From Pedobacter suwonensis (GTDB taxonomy: Bacteria; Bacteroidota; Bacteroidia; Sphingobacteriales; Sphingobacteriaceae), in the NCBI RefSeq assembly GCF_900111825.1, contig NZ_FOJM01000011.1, positions 124,001 to 188,000 of the forward strand: DNA of 64,000 bases. The letters are read 5' to 3'. A program made the position numbers and the translations under genes. How positions within the stretch are numbered: the first letter of the stretch is position 1; each line of letters starts with the position of its first letter. Below the pieces are notes generated by a model. It saw only the letters and a list, made by a program, of their open reading frames with translations. It had not been told where the DNA came from and did no database searches. This document shows, in pieces, positions 17,923 through 27,300 of this stretch.

Positions 17923-19173
17923 CTATTTTGCAGAACTTCCAAATAGAGAACCCAATTGTTTGATGGACAGAACTTTCGTCAGTGACACATTAAAAAGTGG
18001 AACCTGTTTTGTACGCAAAAACGTTTCAAAGCCGAGACTAAGCCCTAATGGACTTAAAAGTGTTCCTTCAGCCCTAAGTCTAAGGGACGCACTACGCGTT
18101 GACGAAAGGATTTCCTGGCTACCGTCTATGCTCTTTCTCAGAGATGTTGGATAAAATCCATTATTGAATCCGCCGATGGCACTGAACCGCACATCAAAAG
18201 TGTCATTGGTCTGCTTATACATAAACCCCACCCCAATATTGTAATTTAGCTGATGTCGAGTATAATCCGAAGCAAGAGGGTTAAGCCTAAGGATTTCGCC
18301 GGGGTTACCCCTTGGTATTGCTGTTAGCTGTGTGGTCAACACGGTATTTTTATATTTTGTCCTAATGGTCTGGTAACCGACATAGAATTCGCCGATTCCA
18401 AATAATTTATCATTGGTCGAATTATTTAGCTCATACAAGTAAGCTACACTGGTAAACAGGTTATCCGTCACCTCTTCGAAGCTTGTTTTGTAAAACCCAC
18501 TTTTTAGGTAAGTACTGTCTTTATGGAATTTATTTGTATTTAGGTCTGAATAGGAAACTCTTGCGAGCGAATCCGCCCCACTTGCATACCGTTCTTTACC
18601 TGCGTTGATATAGAGCCAATGTTTGGTTGCCTTGTCATTATTTTTCATGTTAAGCAAAAAAGAACTTCTAAAATAAAGTTCCTTTGGCTTTATGCCATCA
18701 ATGAAGTCTATATTTGTACCAGTGTAAAAAAGAATATTGTCAGACTTGTTTAAGCCCTCTGAATTAAGTGGCTTAATCAATACCAACAGTTCACCATTGC
18801 CCAAAAGTGCATTTTTGTCTGCTCCTGCGACATCTGTAACAGTGAGCTTAAAGCCGATATTCTTGTCGTCCGTAAAATCCCGCTTTACCCTGATCTTGAT
18901 ATTATCCTCTGTTTGCTTGTCTATCATAATGACAGTATTTACAGGCATCATAATACTATCCAGGGGAAGGCTAGTTTTGGAGCGATCAAGCTCAACATTA
19001 ATTTTATATCCCTTGTAATTAGCCGCCGAGGGAATTGTAACTATCACTTTATATTCTAACTCTTTGTTTGGGCCCGAATTGACTTTATCGGTCCTTTTTG
19101 AGAATGTAGCCACTGTCTGTGCATTGACCACTCCAGTCAGAATCATCAAAACTAAAATGTAAATGTATTTCAT
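17923..19173 (-). CDS. Exported protein with probable outer-membrane C-terminal region, unknown function
   Basis: A 416-residue protein I do not recognise. A Sec signal peptide covers 1-18 (ends VVNAQ). The first 150 residues look like a beta-sandwich (alternating hydrophobic strands, IPSAANYKGYKINVEL). From about 165 onward, amphipathic strands and aromatic turns (FGIGEFYVGYQTIRTKY, GVGFMYKQTNDTFDVRFSAIGGF) resemble an outer-membrane barrel, ending in LSLGFETFLR and a short tail. It stands alone inside the island, 40 genes' worth of sequence from any obvious partner except the nuclease operon upstream on the same strand (475 bases away). It could be an adhesin-like surface protein. Confidence 0.7.
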   Translation of the reverse strand: MKYIYILVLMILTGVVNAQTVATFSKRTDKVNSGPNKELEYKVIVTIPSAANYKGYKINVELDRSKTSLPLDSIMMPVNTVIMIDKQTEDNIKIRVKRDFTDDKNIGFKLTVTDVAGADKNALLGNGELLVLIKPLNSEGLNKSDNILFYTGTNIDFIDGIKPKELYFRSSFLLNMKNNDKATKHWLYINAGKERYASGADSLARVSYSDLNTNKFHKDSTYLKSGFYKTSFEEVTDNLFTSVAYLYELNNSTNDKLFGIGEFYVGYQTIRTKYKNTVLTTQLTAIPRGNPGEILRLNPLASDYTRHQLNYNIGVGFMYKQTNDTFDVRFSAIGGFNNGFYPTSLRKSIDGSQEILSSTRSASLRLRAEGTLLSPLGLSLGFETFLRTKQVPLFNVSLTKVLSIKQLGSLFGSSAK

Positions 19174-19647
19174 GAGTGTATTAAATTTAGATTTGTATAG
19201 AAAAACTGATAAGCCTACGTTAATAGCAACCTTTAATAGTCTTAGAGAACATCTATCAAAACAGATCCGCTAACCGGTTCTTAACAACAGGACATCACCG
19301 GAGCTAACGTGGTGAATACTGATAAGCAGCAATTTGTTTGATGAATAAAAATAATCGACGAAAAAATGAAATGCAATACTTACTATTGGGTATATCTCAA
19401 ATAGCTATAATCTTATAAATCAACATAAACCAATATTCATTAAACGTCATAGTATTATGAATAATTATTGTATTGAGTAGGGCTTTGCCTAGCCAACATT
19501 ATTTAACTTACTATTAAACCATCTGATACCAGCTACGCTCGATCGATGAGGCATGATGAGCAAGAGCTGAGGATAGAGTACCGGATCATTCTTGAGTGAA
19601 AGCGGAAGATCTTTGCCCTCGCTTTCCTTCGACTGATCAATCAATTC
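19174..19647. other. Gene-free interval in the island
   Basis: This 474-base interval separates the outer-membrane protein gene from the nuclease operon, both on the minus strand. It is AT-rich; I see no open frame, no tRNA and no convincing terminator or repeat. Confidence 0.5.
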
Positions 19648-20556
19648 CTACCATTCTTGCTTTAACTTGGGCAAAACAGAATGCTCCTTTCCAAGCTTGT
19701 TACGCCAACAATAAAAATCACTTGTTTCATTTAACCGGAAATCTTTGAAAACGAAATAACTTATATCGCGCCATAAAAACCTAATTTCATTCTTGTAATT
19801 CTGCAAAACAAGAAGGTTAATGAAACCTTCGAGATAGTAAGAATGCTTTTTATCAATTTCAACGGTATCCTGATTGAGGAAATTATGCAGTGCACAATCT
19901 TCAACACCATAATAGGGATTTGCAAGCCCATCTACTTTATTTACTTCGATTATGCCATTAATCAACGCCTTTAAAAATTCTGCACTTTTATCTCTCGCAT
20001 CAACTTTCTTAAAATACCAATAGGTACAAAGCGTATACGCGTGGGCAGATTCACCCCAAATCTTGGTTTCATAAAAGTGCTGTTCGATGAAATGGGCCAA
20101 TTTATGATGATCAAATTTAGTTCCCGCAAACAGGTGATGCAGGCCCAGAAGACTCATTGCTCCCAATAACATCATTTTTTTATACCCATGAAAAAAAGAG
20201 TCTTCTAAATAGTTTCCAGTTAAAAAATCTTTTCGTTCCTGGATCTCAGTCCACAATTCCTCCAGCGAATCAATAGTCATTTGCTTTGCAAGCTGATATT
20301 CGGAATGGTACAATGTTACAGCCAATTGGTTCCTTTCTGCAAAGCGCATTAGATAGGAAAGGTACATCGTCCATGCTTCAAAGATTCCAAAATGATTCTG
20401 TTGTGCCGTAAAGTTTGAGGAAATAACCGAAACCAGTAAAGCTGCATTGTTTATTTTTTCCTTGTATTTGTTCTGGCTGAGTTCTTCGTCTTTCAGGGCC
20501 AGTTCCAAAAGGCCGGCTAGTTTTTCTTTGTTCAACATTCCCTTTCCATCTTCCAA
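19648..20556 (-). CDS. Helical C-terminal part of a frameshifted nuclease-type protein
   Basis: This 302-codon frame starts with an internal ATG at 20556 and is almost entirely alpha-helical (LLELALKDEELSQNKYKEK, aromatic-rich helices to the end). I do not recognise the domain. The frame stays open upstream of the ATG as EGWYIYDFKVLLEFLLEDG, until a stop near 20612, and this reads as normal coding sequence continuing from the preceding 168-codon nuclease frame. The two frames therefore look like one gene of about 474 codons broken by loss of one T in a T-run near 20601-20609. Alone this half may be untranslated. Function unknown; it could be a substrate- or partner-binding domain of the nuclease. 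Confidence 0.65.
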   Translation of the reverse strand: MEDGKGMLNKEKLAGLLELALKDEELSQNKYKEKINNAALLVSVISSNFTAQQNHFGIFEAWTMYLSYLMRFAERNQLAVTLYHSEYQLAKQMTIDSLEELWTEIQERKDFLTGNYLEDSFFHGYKKMMLLGAMSLLGLHHLFAGTKFDHHKLAHFIEQHFYETKIWGESAHAYTLCTYWYFKKVDARDKSAEFLKALINGIIEVNKVDGLANPYYGVEDCALHNFLNQDTVEIDKKHSYYLEGFINLLVLQNYKNEIRFLWRDISYFVFKDFRLNETSDFYCWRNKLGKEHSVLPKLKQEW

Positions 20557-20564
20557 AAGAAACT

Positions 20565-21071
20565 CTAGCAGAACCTTAAAATCATATATGTACCAGCCTT
20601 CATAAAAGAGTTACCAAGCCGGTGAGCCATATTTTTCATTTGGCCGCCCACAATGGTATGAAGTTGATTATAGGGTTGATTTCGATCTTTATGTTGCTGA
20701 TTAAAAGCCACTATGGCATGTGATACCTCTTCTTCTATTTCCCCATTGGTTACAAAATAGGACCGATGATATCGATTATCAACCACTGAAGGATGGGAAA
20801 TCGGGGTAAAGATGAGCTGAAGCACTTGCCCATGGATTTCTTGTTTCCAATCCCGCAATTTGATCTTTGCACCCGCAGCCCCTTTAAGCTGAAAGGCACA
20901 CAGGTTCCCCTCCCGGTCATAACTAATGATATCCTTCCCGTGCTCCATCCCACAGTGACGGGTCATATGGATAATGGTATGTCCCTGCTCGATCAATATA
21001 TAACAGAAAGGAACTTGAAAAGCCTTTTCAGATGCTTTATCCACCCAGTTTTCTATTATTCTCTCTATCAT
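20565..21071 (-). CDS. PD-(D/E)xK-like restriction endonuclease domain, N-terminal part of a frameshifted gene
   Basis: A 168-codon frame. After a helix with Glu15 (NWVDKASEKAFQVPF) comes a pattern typical of PD-(D/E)xK nucleases: MEHGKDIISYDREG followed by AFQLKG, giving Asp47, Gln61 and Lys63 (the QxK variant found in Mrr-like and related enzymes). The rest has mixed strands and helices up to residue 155, after which the frame runs into an unrelated tail and a stop. The missing remainder is the 302-codon frame directly downstream, so a one-base deletion is likely. The start at 21071 overlaps the end of the 197-codon gene by 35 bases, which suggests coupled translation. A DNA-cleaving or defence role is inferred from the motif only. 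Confidence 0.7.
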   Translation of the reverse strand: MIERIIENWVDKASEKAFQVPFCYILIEQGHTIIHMTRHCGMEHGKDIISYDREGNLCAFQLKGAAGAKIKLRDWKQEIHGQVLQLIFTPISHPSVVDNRYHRSYFVTNGEIEEEVSHAIVAFNQQHKDRNQPYNQLHTIVGGQMKNMAHRLGNSFMKAGTYMILRFC

Positions 21072-21630
21072 TCCATTCAGTTTTTTTTCTGTTAATTAAG
21101 TCCTCATATTTTTTCTTGTATACAGGATTTTCTTCGAATTGCTGAAGTGCATGCTCAGCCTCTGGCACCAAGTGTGGACCGAGATAAATCTTAGGCATTT
21201 GCAATGTTCCGTCTTCATTGAATGAAATGGCTATTTTTTCAAACATTTCCAGCAGGGTTTCTGGGGTAATCTTGCCCGGCCTTAAAGACTTATTACCTGT
21301 TTTTTCTGTGACCTTTGAAACTGCCTCAAGCATGATCATCCCTTTGTCCAATGCAACTTGCTGTGCCATCTTGTCCAGAAGATCAAAAGCGAGCAAGGGA
21401 TTGGCAATAAGGGTGTCTATGTTAATACTTTCTCCCACTTCAATTTTTTCAAGATCCATCCCATGCTCGAAATCACTGTCCTGATTATCAACTGTTGTTC
21501 CTGTCCCCTCGTGGATAATTCGTTCCTGAACCTCAGCAAATTCGGGACCGTGAAAGGCAATTTTTTGCTTTAAAAATTCATTGAATTTTTTTCGAATCTC
21601 TGTCTTAGCCCTTGAAAAATCTGGAAGCAT
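21037..21630 (-). CDS. Unknown protein, first gene of the nuclease operon
   Basis: A 197-residue soluble protein without signal peptide or membrane segment. I do not recognise it. It is acidic in the middle (residues 45-75) and helical, with a Lys/Arg-rich tail (YKKKYEDLINRKKTEW). It precedes and overlaps the nuclease-domain gene by 35 bases, so the two products are probably made together. Pairing with a nuclease suggests a regulator, a specificity subunit or an antitoxin-like partner, but there is no motif evidence for any of these. Confidence 0.65.
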   Translation of the reverse strand: MLPDFSRAKTEIRKKFNEFLKQKIAFHGPEFAEVQERIIHEGTGTTVDNQDSDFEHGMDLEKIEVGESINIDTLIANPLLAFDLLDKMAQQVALDKGMIMLEAVSKVTEKTGNKSLRPGKITPETLLEMFEKIAISFNEDGTLQMPKIYLGPHLVPEAEHALQQFEENPVYKKKYEDLINRKKTEWNDRENNRKLGG

Positions 21631-21672
21631 GTTAGTCTTGTATTAAAAAATGTAGGGTCTAAAATATCAAAA

Positions 21673-21690
21673 AATATCTTCAAAGATATT
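21673..21690 (-). promoter_or_regulatory. Candidate promoter element and palindrome before the nuclease operon
   Basis: On the minus strand TATCTTTG fits the Bacteroidota minus-7 consensus TAnnTTTG and lies inside an 18-base palindrome with 8-bp arms (AATATCTT / AAGATATT), about 43 bases before the start codon. A TTTG lies only 14 bases upstream of the minus-7 box, shorter than usual. The overlap of palindrome and promoter element is the layout of a repressor operator, but no binding protein is known. Confidence 0.35.
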
Positions 21691-21759
21691 GGTCAGTGTC
21701 TTCAAAACGAGAATGTTGATAATTACTGCACCATCCATCTTTAGCTAGTTTTGTTATTA

Positions 21760-22767
21760 ACCTGAGTTCGATTAATCAAAATGCAAAAATCTGAGATGAC
21801 TGTTTAGTTTGATAATTAATAGCGGGCTTTTTAGGAAAGAATGAGTATGCGATTAGGCCTGCTATAATATTTGAGATAAAATTAGCGAATGACCTATGTC
21901 TTGAATGTTCTATCTGGCATATGTTTTTAAGCTCACCATTAACGGTTTCTATCACAGACCTTTTACGGAGCATAATTTTGTCGGTCATGGTCATCAGGCT
22001 ATTTTTCATATTGTTCCTGATATTGGCAACCAGATGTATATTGCTGACGAACAGTATTTTGACTAACTGTCGGATATATACCCTTTGTCGGCGAAAAGCT
22101 TTCCGAACACCGCTTTTAAAAAGCGCTCGTTCTTCAGTGGCTCCCTATCATCCACATTGGCCTGGGTGATGGCAAAATTTAATATTTATCCCTTGTCATT
22201 AATTATGATGTGCAGTTTAAATCCATAGAACCAGCCCATTGTGGATTTTCCGACCTCCGCTATCTCCTTAAATACCTTGTTCCTTTTTATACGCTTGTTG
22301 TTGCAGACCCGAATGGGCGTGGAATCCACAAATGAAATACCCGTACAGCGGCCTAGACAGCAGGTTTTGAGGAAGATCGTCATTGGCATGAGTATGCTTT
22401 GGCTGAGTTCAACAAAGCGGTTATAGGACACAGTATTTGGGAATTCGCTTTGAATATGTTTTTGGAGATAAAAAAGATAGAAGTGTTTAAAGCACCTGAA
22501 CCCGTCCAGGAGGAAGAACAGACAGATAGAGATTACTTCACTTTAGACATGGTCGCAGGACGCTTGGAGGGCTTGCCCAAAAGAAAAGGACTTGTGGTTT
22601 GATCAAAATCTTTGCAGAACTCATCTACAAGACAAAAAATACCGCTAATTTTAGCGTAGTCAATCATCTGTTTTTATGTTTAAATACTTGAATGTCATGC
22701 ACTTAAATATAATCATAATTACTTTGATTGACTAATTTTTTATAAAAATTATAAATCGAAATCAGGT
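21760..22767 (-). mobile_element. Degenerate IS982-family insertion sequence (copy 2)
   Basis: A 1008-base element in inverted orientation to copy 1, with matching ends (21760-21773 perfect; 22754-22767 with one C-to-A change). The sequence is closely similar to copy 1 throughout, but its transposase gene is broken. Together the two copies bracket 4.3 kb holding the outer-membrane protein and the nuclease operon. Confidence 0.9.
21776..22669 (-). pseudogene. Broken IS982 transposase
   Basis: Compared with the intact copy, the Glu codon after IINDKG is replaced by TAA (22186-22188), and one base is missing near 22066-22069 (CCGACAG where copy 1 has CCGAACAG). Further changes interrupt the first 80 codons. 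The last 77 codons, including the Glu of the DDE triad and IEHSRHRSF, are still readable. It cannot make an active transposase. Confidence 0.88.
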
Positions 22768-22859
22768 TACTAAACATTCTTTTTCAGGATAACATAAAGT
22801 CACAAAACGGCATTCATGCGTTGATAACAGTTCCTTTTAAGCGAGTAATAGACAAACCA

Positions 22860-23265
22860 ATGCCAATTTTTTACCCGAAAAAACCGAGGACTGTTGGAGA
22901 ACAATTGATGAAGAAACGAGTCGAATTGAAGCTTTTACAGAGTGATTTAGCTAAAATTTTGGGTGTTAGTTCAGACTCTATAACGTATTGGGAAAACAAT
23001 AGAAGCAAGCCTTAAATAAAACATTTTTCCCGCAATCCACCTTTTTTTAGGTTATAGTCTTGTCAAGTTTAATGAAGACAAATTTGAGTGAAGATTAAAG
23101 GCGTATAGGTGGCAGAATGGATTGAGCTATAAACGGCTTGGAGAAATGTTAGGGGTAGATGCCAGTACGGTGGGAAGCTGGGAGAAAGGGGAATCAATTC
23201 CTTCACCTAACAATTTAAAAGGTCTTGAATCGCTCCTAAAAAAGAAACAGTCAAATTGCATTTAA
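22860..23265 (+). pseudogene. Degenerate XRE-family HTH regulator with two helix-turn-helix modules
   Basis: The first frame (ATG at 22860) encodes TVGEQLMKKRVELKLLQSD and SSDSITYWENNRSKP, a typical XRE helix-turn-helix, then stops at 23013-23015. In a shifted frame the sequence continues as FPAIHLFLGYSLVKFNEDKFE, a TGA stop, then RLKAYRWQNGLSYKRLGEML and STVGSWEKGES, a second HTH. Intact relatives in this group are single proteins of about 130-140 residues with this order of parts. One frameshift and one nonsense change have therefore inactivated it. It may have regulated the neighbouring island genes. Confidence 0.7.
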
Positions 23266-23829
23266 ACTTAATTATGTCCGAAGATTGGCTATTGTAGTTT
23301 AGCAATAGTAGCCCATCTATTGCGGGGCAAGTGGAACAAAACTTTTAAAATCAGATATCAGAGTAAAATAATTAACCTTAAAAATCAACACATTTGGACA
23401 ATAGAGTAGTTGAGCTTTCACAGTGGTTTGGTATCCTGCTGCACCATCCTCAGGTCCAGGATGGTAATCCATTGATTGCCTTTCCAAACCTATCTTTTCA
23501 TTCTGGCATCGTATTTTTGAATTGTACTATATCTTATAGACCAATAATAAATTAGGAAGCACATCTCTAGCTTGATTAAAATACCTCAGTTTAATCGATC
23601 AAACACGACGCAAGCCTCTACCAATGCAGGCAGTATGAGATGATAAAAAAAATTAGATCCCTTTACCCTTTCGATGTAACTATATATGCCCTATCATAAC
23701 AGATTGGTGTAAAATTTTGATTGGTCTACATCCTGAAAAACAGGGGGTTGATGTAAAAAAATTCCAATTAAGTAATGCATTGGGTAACATCGAATATCAG
23801 AATTAACGGAATCAAACTATCTATCTCTT
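23266..23829. other. Gene-free interval before the T9SS-RHS operon
   Basis: This 564-base interval contains no convincing open frame. The GC-richer stretch around 23430-23500 might be an eroded mobile-element fragment, but it has no recognisable coding or terminal repeat. The promoter of the RHS operon should lie in the last 150 bases; no good TAnnTTTG match was found. Confidence 0.4.
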
Positions 23830-24291
23830 ATGAAAAGATGCGCTCTTATCATCACTTCATGCCTGCTCTTTTTCTTTAAAACTTCCGTTGCACAAAAACT
23901 GGCTTTCAGTTACGATGCAGCAGGAAACCAGACCGAGCGTCGCTGGGTATGCATTAATTGTCCTTCTGCCAGGCAGATGGCAATGGATAAAAAAACAAAC
24001 AACCTGCCACCCGGTGAGCTGGGTGAAGGACTTGTTACCGAACGGGGCATCAAAGCTTATCCGAATCCGCTGAAGGAAACGCTCAACGTATCCTGGGGCG
24101 CTCCTGATAAAATTTACCTTAAAAGCATCCAGGTTTACAGTGTTGGTGGCAATTCCGTTTTCAAACGGAATTACAATACCGAAGAACGGCAAACTACTAT
24201 CACCTTTCAGCAGTTGCCACCAGGTACTTACCTGCTGGTAGGTCAATACTCAGATGCTAAAACAGAAACCATTAAGCTGATCAAAAATTAA
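23830..24291 (+). CDS. Small secreted protein with one YD-repeat motif and a T9SS type A sorting domain
   Basis: A 153-residue exported protein. A signal peptide covers 1-22 (ends SVAQ). Residues 27-38 read SYDAAGNQTERR, a single YD/RHS-type repeat, followed by a CxxC pair (Cys41, Cys44). A linker leads to a C-terminal T9SS type A sorting domain at about 75-153 (IKAYPNPLKETLNVSW, then LPPGTYLLVGQYSD and KLIKN). Such domains direct proteins through the type IX translocon, where PorV captures them. The gene lies 24 bases before the giant RHS gene, which has no sorting domain of its own. I infer that it acts as a partner that links the RHS protein to the T9SS. Confidence 0.88.
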   Translation: MKRCALIITSCLLFFFKTSVAQKLAFSYDAAGNQTERRWVCINCPSARQMAMDKKTNNLPPGELGEGLVTERGIKAYPNPLKETLNVSWGAPDKIYLKSIQVYSVGGNSVFKRNYNTEERQTTITFQQLPPGTYLLVGQYSDAKTETIKLIKN

Positions 24292-24315
24292 CCCCTCACA
24301 TTCTTGCCTCGCTCT

Positions 24316-27300
24316 ATGAATCCTTTTCGCACCCTTGCCCTTGCCATAGTGCTCTTTGGCATTCAGGCTACTTCTGCCCAGGTAAAAAAAAGCAGTATTA
24401 AAAAAGACAGTACCGGTAAATCAACAGATATCACCCGGAAAGCTATCGGTACCATAGCACCCATTATTTCTGAAGAAATTAAAATAGTGAAAGGTGCGGT
24501 ACCGCAGTTCTCGAAAGATAATGTAAGATCGGGCGCTTCACAGAATAAGGTAGCCTACCCGCCTGTGGATCCCACTGATCCAGGATATCCGCCAGTAGAC
24601 CCGGGAGATCCTCCGGTAGATCCAGTCGACCCCGTTGATCCCGGCCCATCCGGATCACCGGAAGCGGGACGCACACCTTCTAGTATCGATGTCTCTGCAG
24701 GCGGCTCATCGCTATTTAATATCCCCTTTTCCCTACCGCCCGGAATAGGAAAAAATATACCAGGGGTCGGACTTTCCTATAACGCTCAATCTGGAAATGG
24801 AATTGCGGGTTACGGCTGGAATATCACTGGCATGTCTTCAATCACACGCCTTTCGACAACTGCTTTTCACGATAACAGGATAGACGGGGTAAACCTGAAT
24901 GCCAATGATCGTTTTGCACTCGATGGACAAAGGCTGCTATTAAAATCAGGCGTTTATGGTGGTGACGGTGCAGAATACCAGACTGAACACTATTCCAATA
25001 TCCGAATTTTTTCAAGGGGCACCAGCAGCTTTGGTCCGCAGTATTTCGAGGTATGGAACCCGAATGGTTCAAAAGCCTATTATGGGGTCGATTATAATTC
25101 CCGTACGCCGATGGAATATGCGATCAGCTACAGCGAAAGCCCGATTGGCGCACGGATATCTTACAGCTACTTTCAATCGGACAATACCATTTACTTATCC
25201 CAGGTACTTTATGGAGCAATGGGCACCGCTAGTGCTATCAATGCTATCAATTTTCAGTATACTTATGCCGCAAGGAGCGAACATAGTTATATAGGTGGCC
25301 AAGCCTCTATTCGTGACAGAATACTCAGCAGCATAAATATTACCGCCAACGGCAGCAATTTCCGTAACTATACTCTCACGCATACTTCCATTACTCCTTT
25401 GAACTATCAACAGATCAGCTCCTTCAAGGAATCTGATGGCAGCGGTTCAAAGTCTTTTCAGCCTATTTATTTCAGCTATGGTTCAACGGGAGATATCATC
25501 ACCCATTCGACAATATCCAATTTGAGCCTATCCGGCATTGCCAGTAATAATTCGGAAATGGTGACCGCAGATTTTACGGGCAACGGCTCAATGGATTTTT
25601 TGCTTTACCCCAAGTATAATAAAACAAAATTCTGGGCCTTTTACGATATGGAGCCTGGATCTCCTTACTACCAGATGGGGTATGAAGTCAATACAGGCCA
25701 GTTCAGAGAGCTGTTCCCGGCCACCTGGCTCACCTGGAATAACAAGATCCTATCAGGACAAGGGATGATCATGGTAAAAGATCACTCCTACAACCAGTTC
25801 AAGTTCGATGTGATGTCCTCTGGAACGGTTTCTCCGGTTTATGCCCAATATGATCGCATCTGGAATACAGTACCCATGGGGCCCACTTATTATTCCCAGT
25901 GTGACTATCAGGATCATTCAAGCCCCCTTTCATGGAGCTTCGTGTCGGGCGATTTCAACGGAGATGGATTAACCGATGTAATCGCAATTAATGACTGTTC
26001 CGCGTTGACCTCAGAGAACCCGCAGGCTTCTGATGATCCCATGTATAATCCTGGCAATTGTGATTACGGCTATAGCGATATCGGATCCAGAGCCTATTTG
26101 ATCAACCTTGACCGGCGTATCACCTCGGATTTCGTTACCGATCTGGGTGCATTATCTCAGTCCTATTCATACACCCACAAGTTATTTACAGCCGACGTGA
26201 ACGGTGATGGCAGAACGGACATCATACAGGTGACTTACGGTCGTATGCTAGTCTACACGATGAACAGCTCCAACACGCTGGAATTGCTATGGCAAACCCC
26301 TGATACCCGGATCGTTCTGGATAAACCGATACTACAGGGAGATTTTAACGGTGATGGGAAAATGGATATTATGTTTGCCACAGGATTCAATTCATATTTT
26401 GCTACCTTCCTTTCGACAGGTAAATCCTATACTAAATTTGAGCAGTACCAGCCCTTTTCCTATGTGCAGGATACTTGGGACGGCAGGCCAGGCGTAGAAA
26501 GGCTGCAACAACATTACCTTATCGCCAATGATATAAACGGCGATGGAAAAGCTGATATTATTTCCGCCCAGACCACTACTACCAATGGTAGCTCCTATGG
26601 TACCATTGATGTCACGCTGCATCATAGCAGTGGGATGTCTGGCTATTCAGGTCCAATGTTCAGCAGCGGCACGCCTAGTAGCAGGTACACCAATCTACGT
26701 CATAATCCTTTGCCAATCTTTCTCAATCCAACAATGCCAAACCTGAACCTGGAATTTGGTTTTATGAGTAATAACAGCATTTCACTGTTCAACTTCAGCA
26801 AAGATCAGCGCAAAGAAGCACAGCTGGCCAGCGTATATCAGGATGGAATCTACCATACCATCGAATACAAAACGCTCCGCAATAATAATTATCAAAACGA
26901 TATTACCTTTTACCAAAGTGGTTACCAGCAAAGCTATCCATATGTCGATCTCCAGGATATTCCTGGGCTGTCCGTGGTCAGCAAACTGTCCAGAAGCTAC
27001 AATGGACAAGTGGTTAGCCAAATATTCGGATACGGAAAAGCAGTCAGTCATTTGGGTGGCCTGGGATTTCAAGGCTTTGGAGAATTCATCCGCAGTACCT
27101 GGCATACCGGCGGTAGTGACAATAACCGCATATTTAACATCACTATCTCCGATCCACAGCTCAGGGGGGCTATCGTTAGAAATTTCAATACTAAATCTAC
27201 CTATATCAACCCGGCTGTAAAGGACTTGGCCCTGACACCAGCTGCTACTTCGGATGGAGCATCATTGAATGATTATATCAGCCGGACAGATCAGGCCTAC

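Noticed and set aside
20601..20609. Programmed minus-one frameshift joining the two nuclease frames
   Set aside because: The T-run does not form the usual X XXY YYZ slippery heptamer in the zero frame and no clear downstream stem was found, so a simple one-base loss or an assembly error is more likely.
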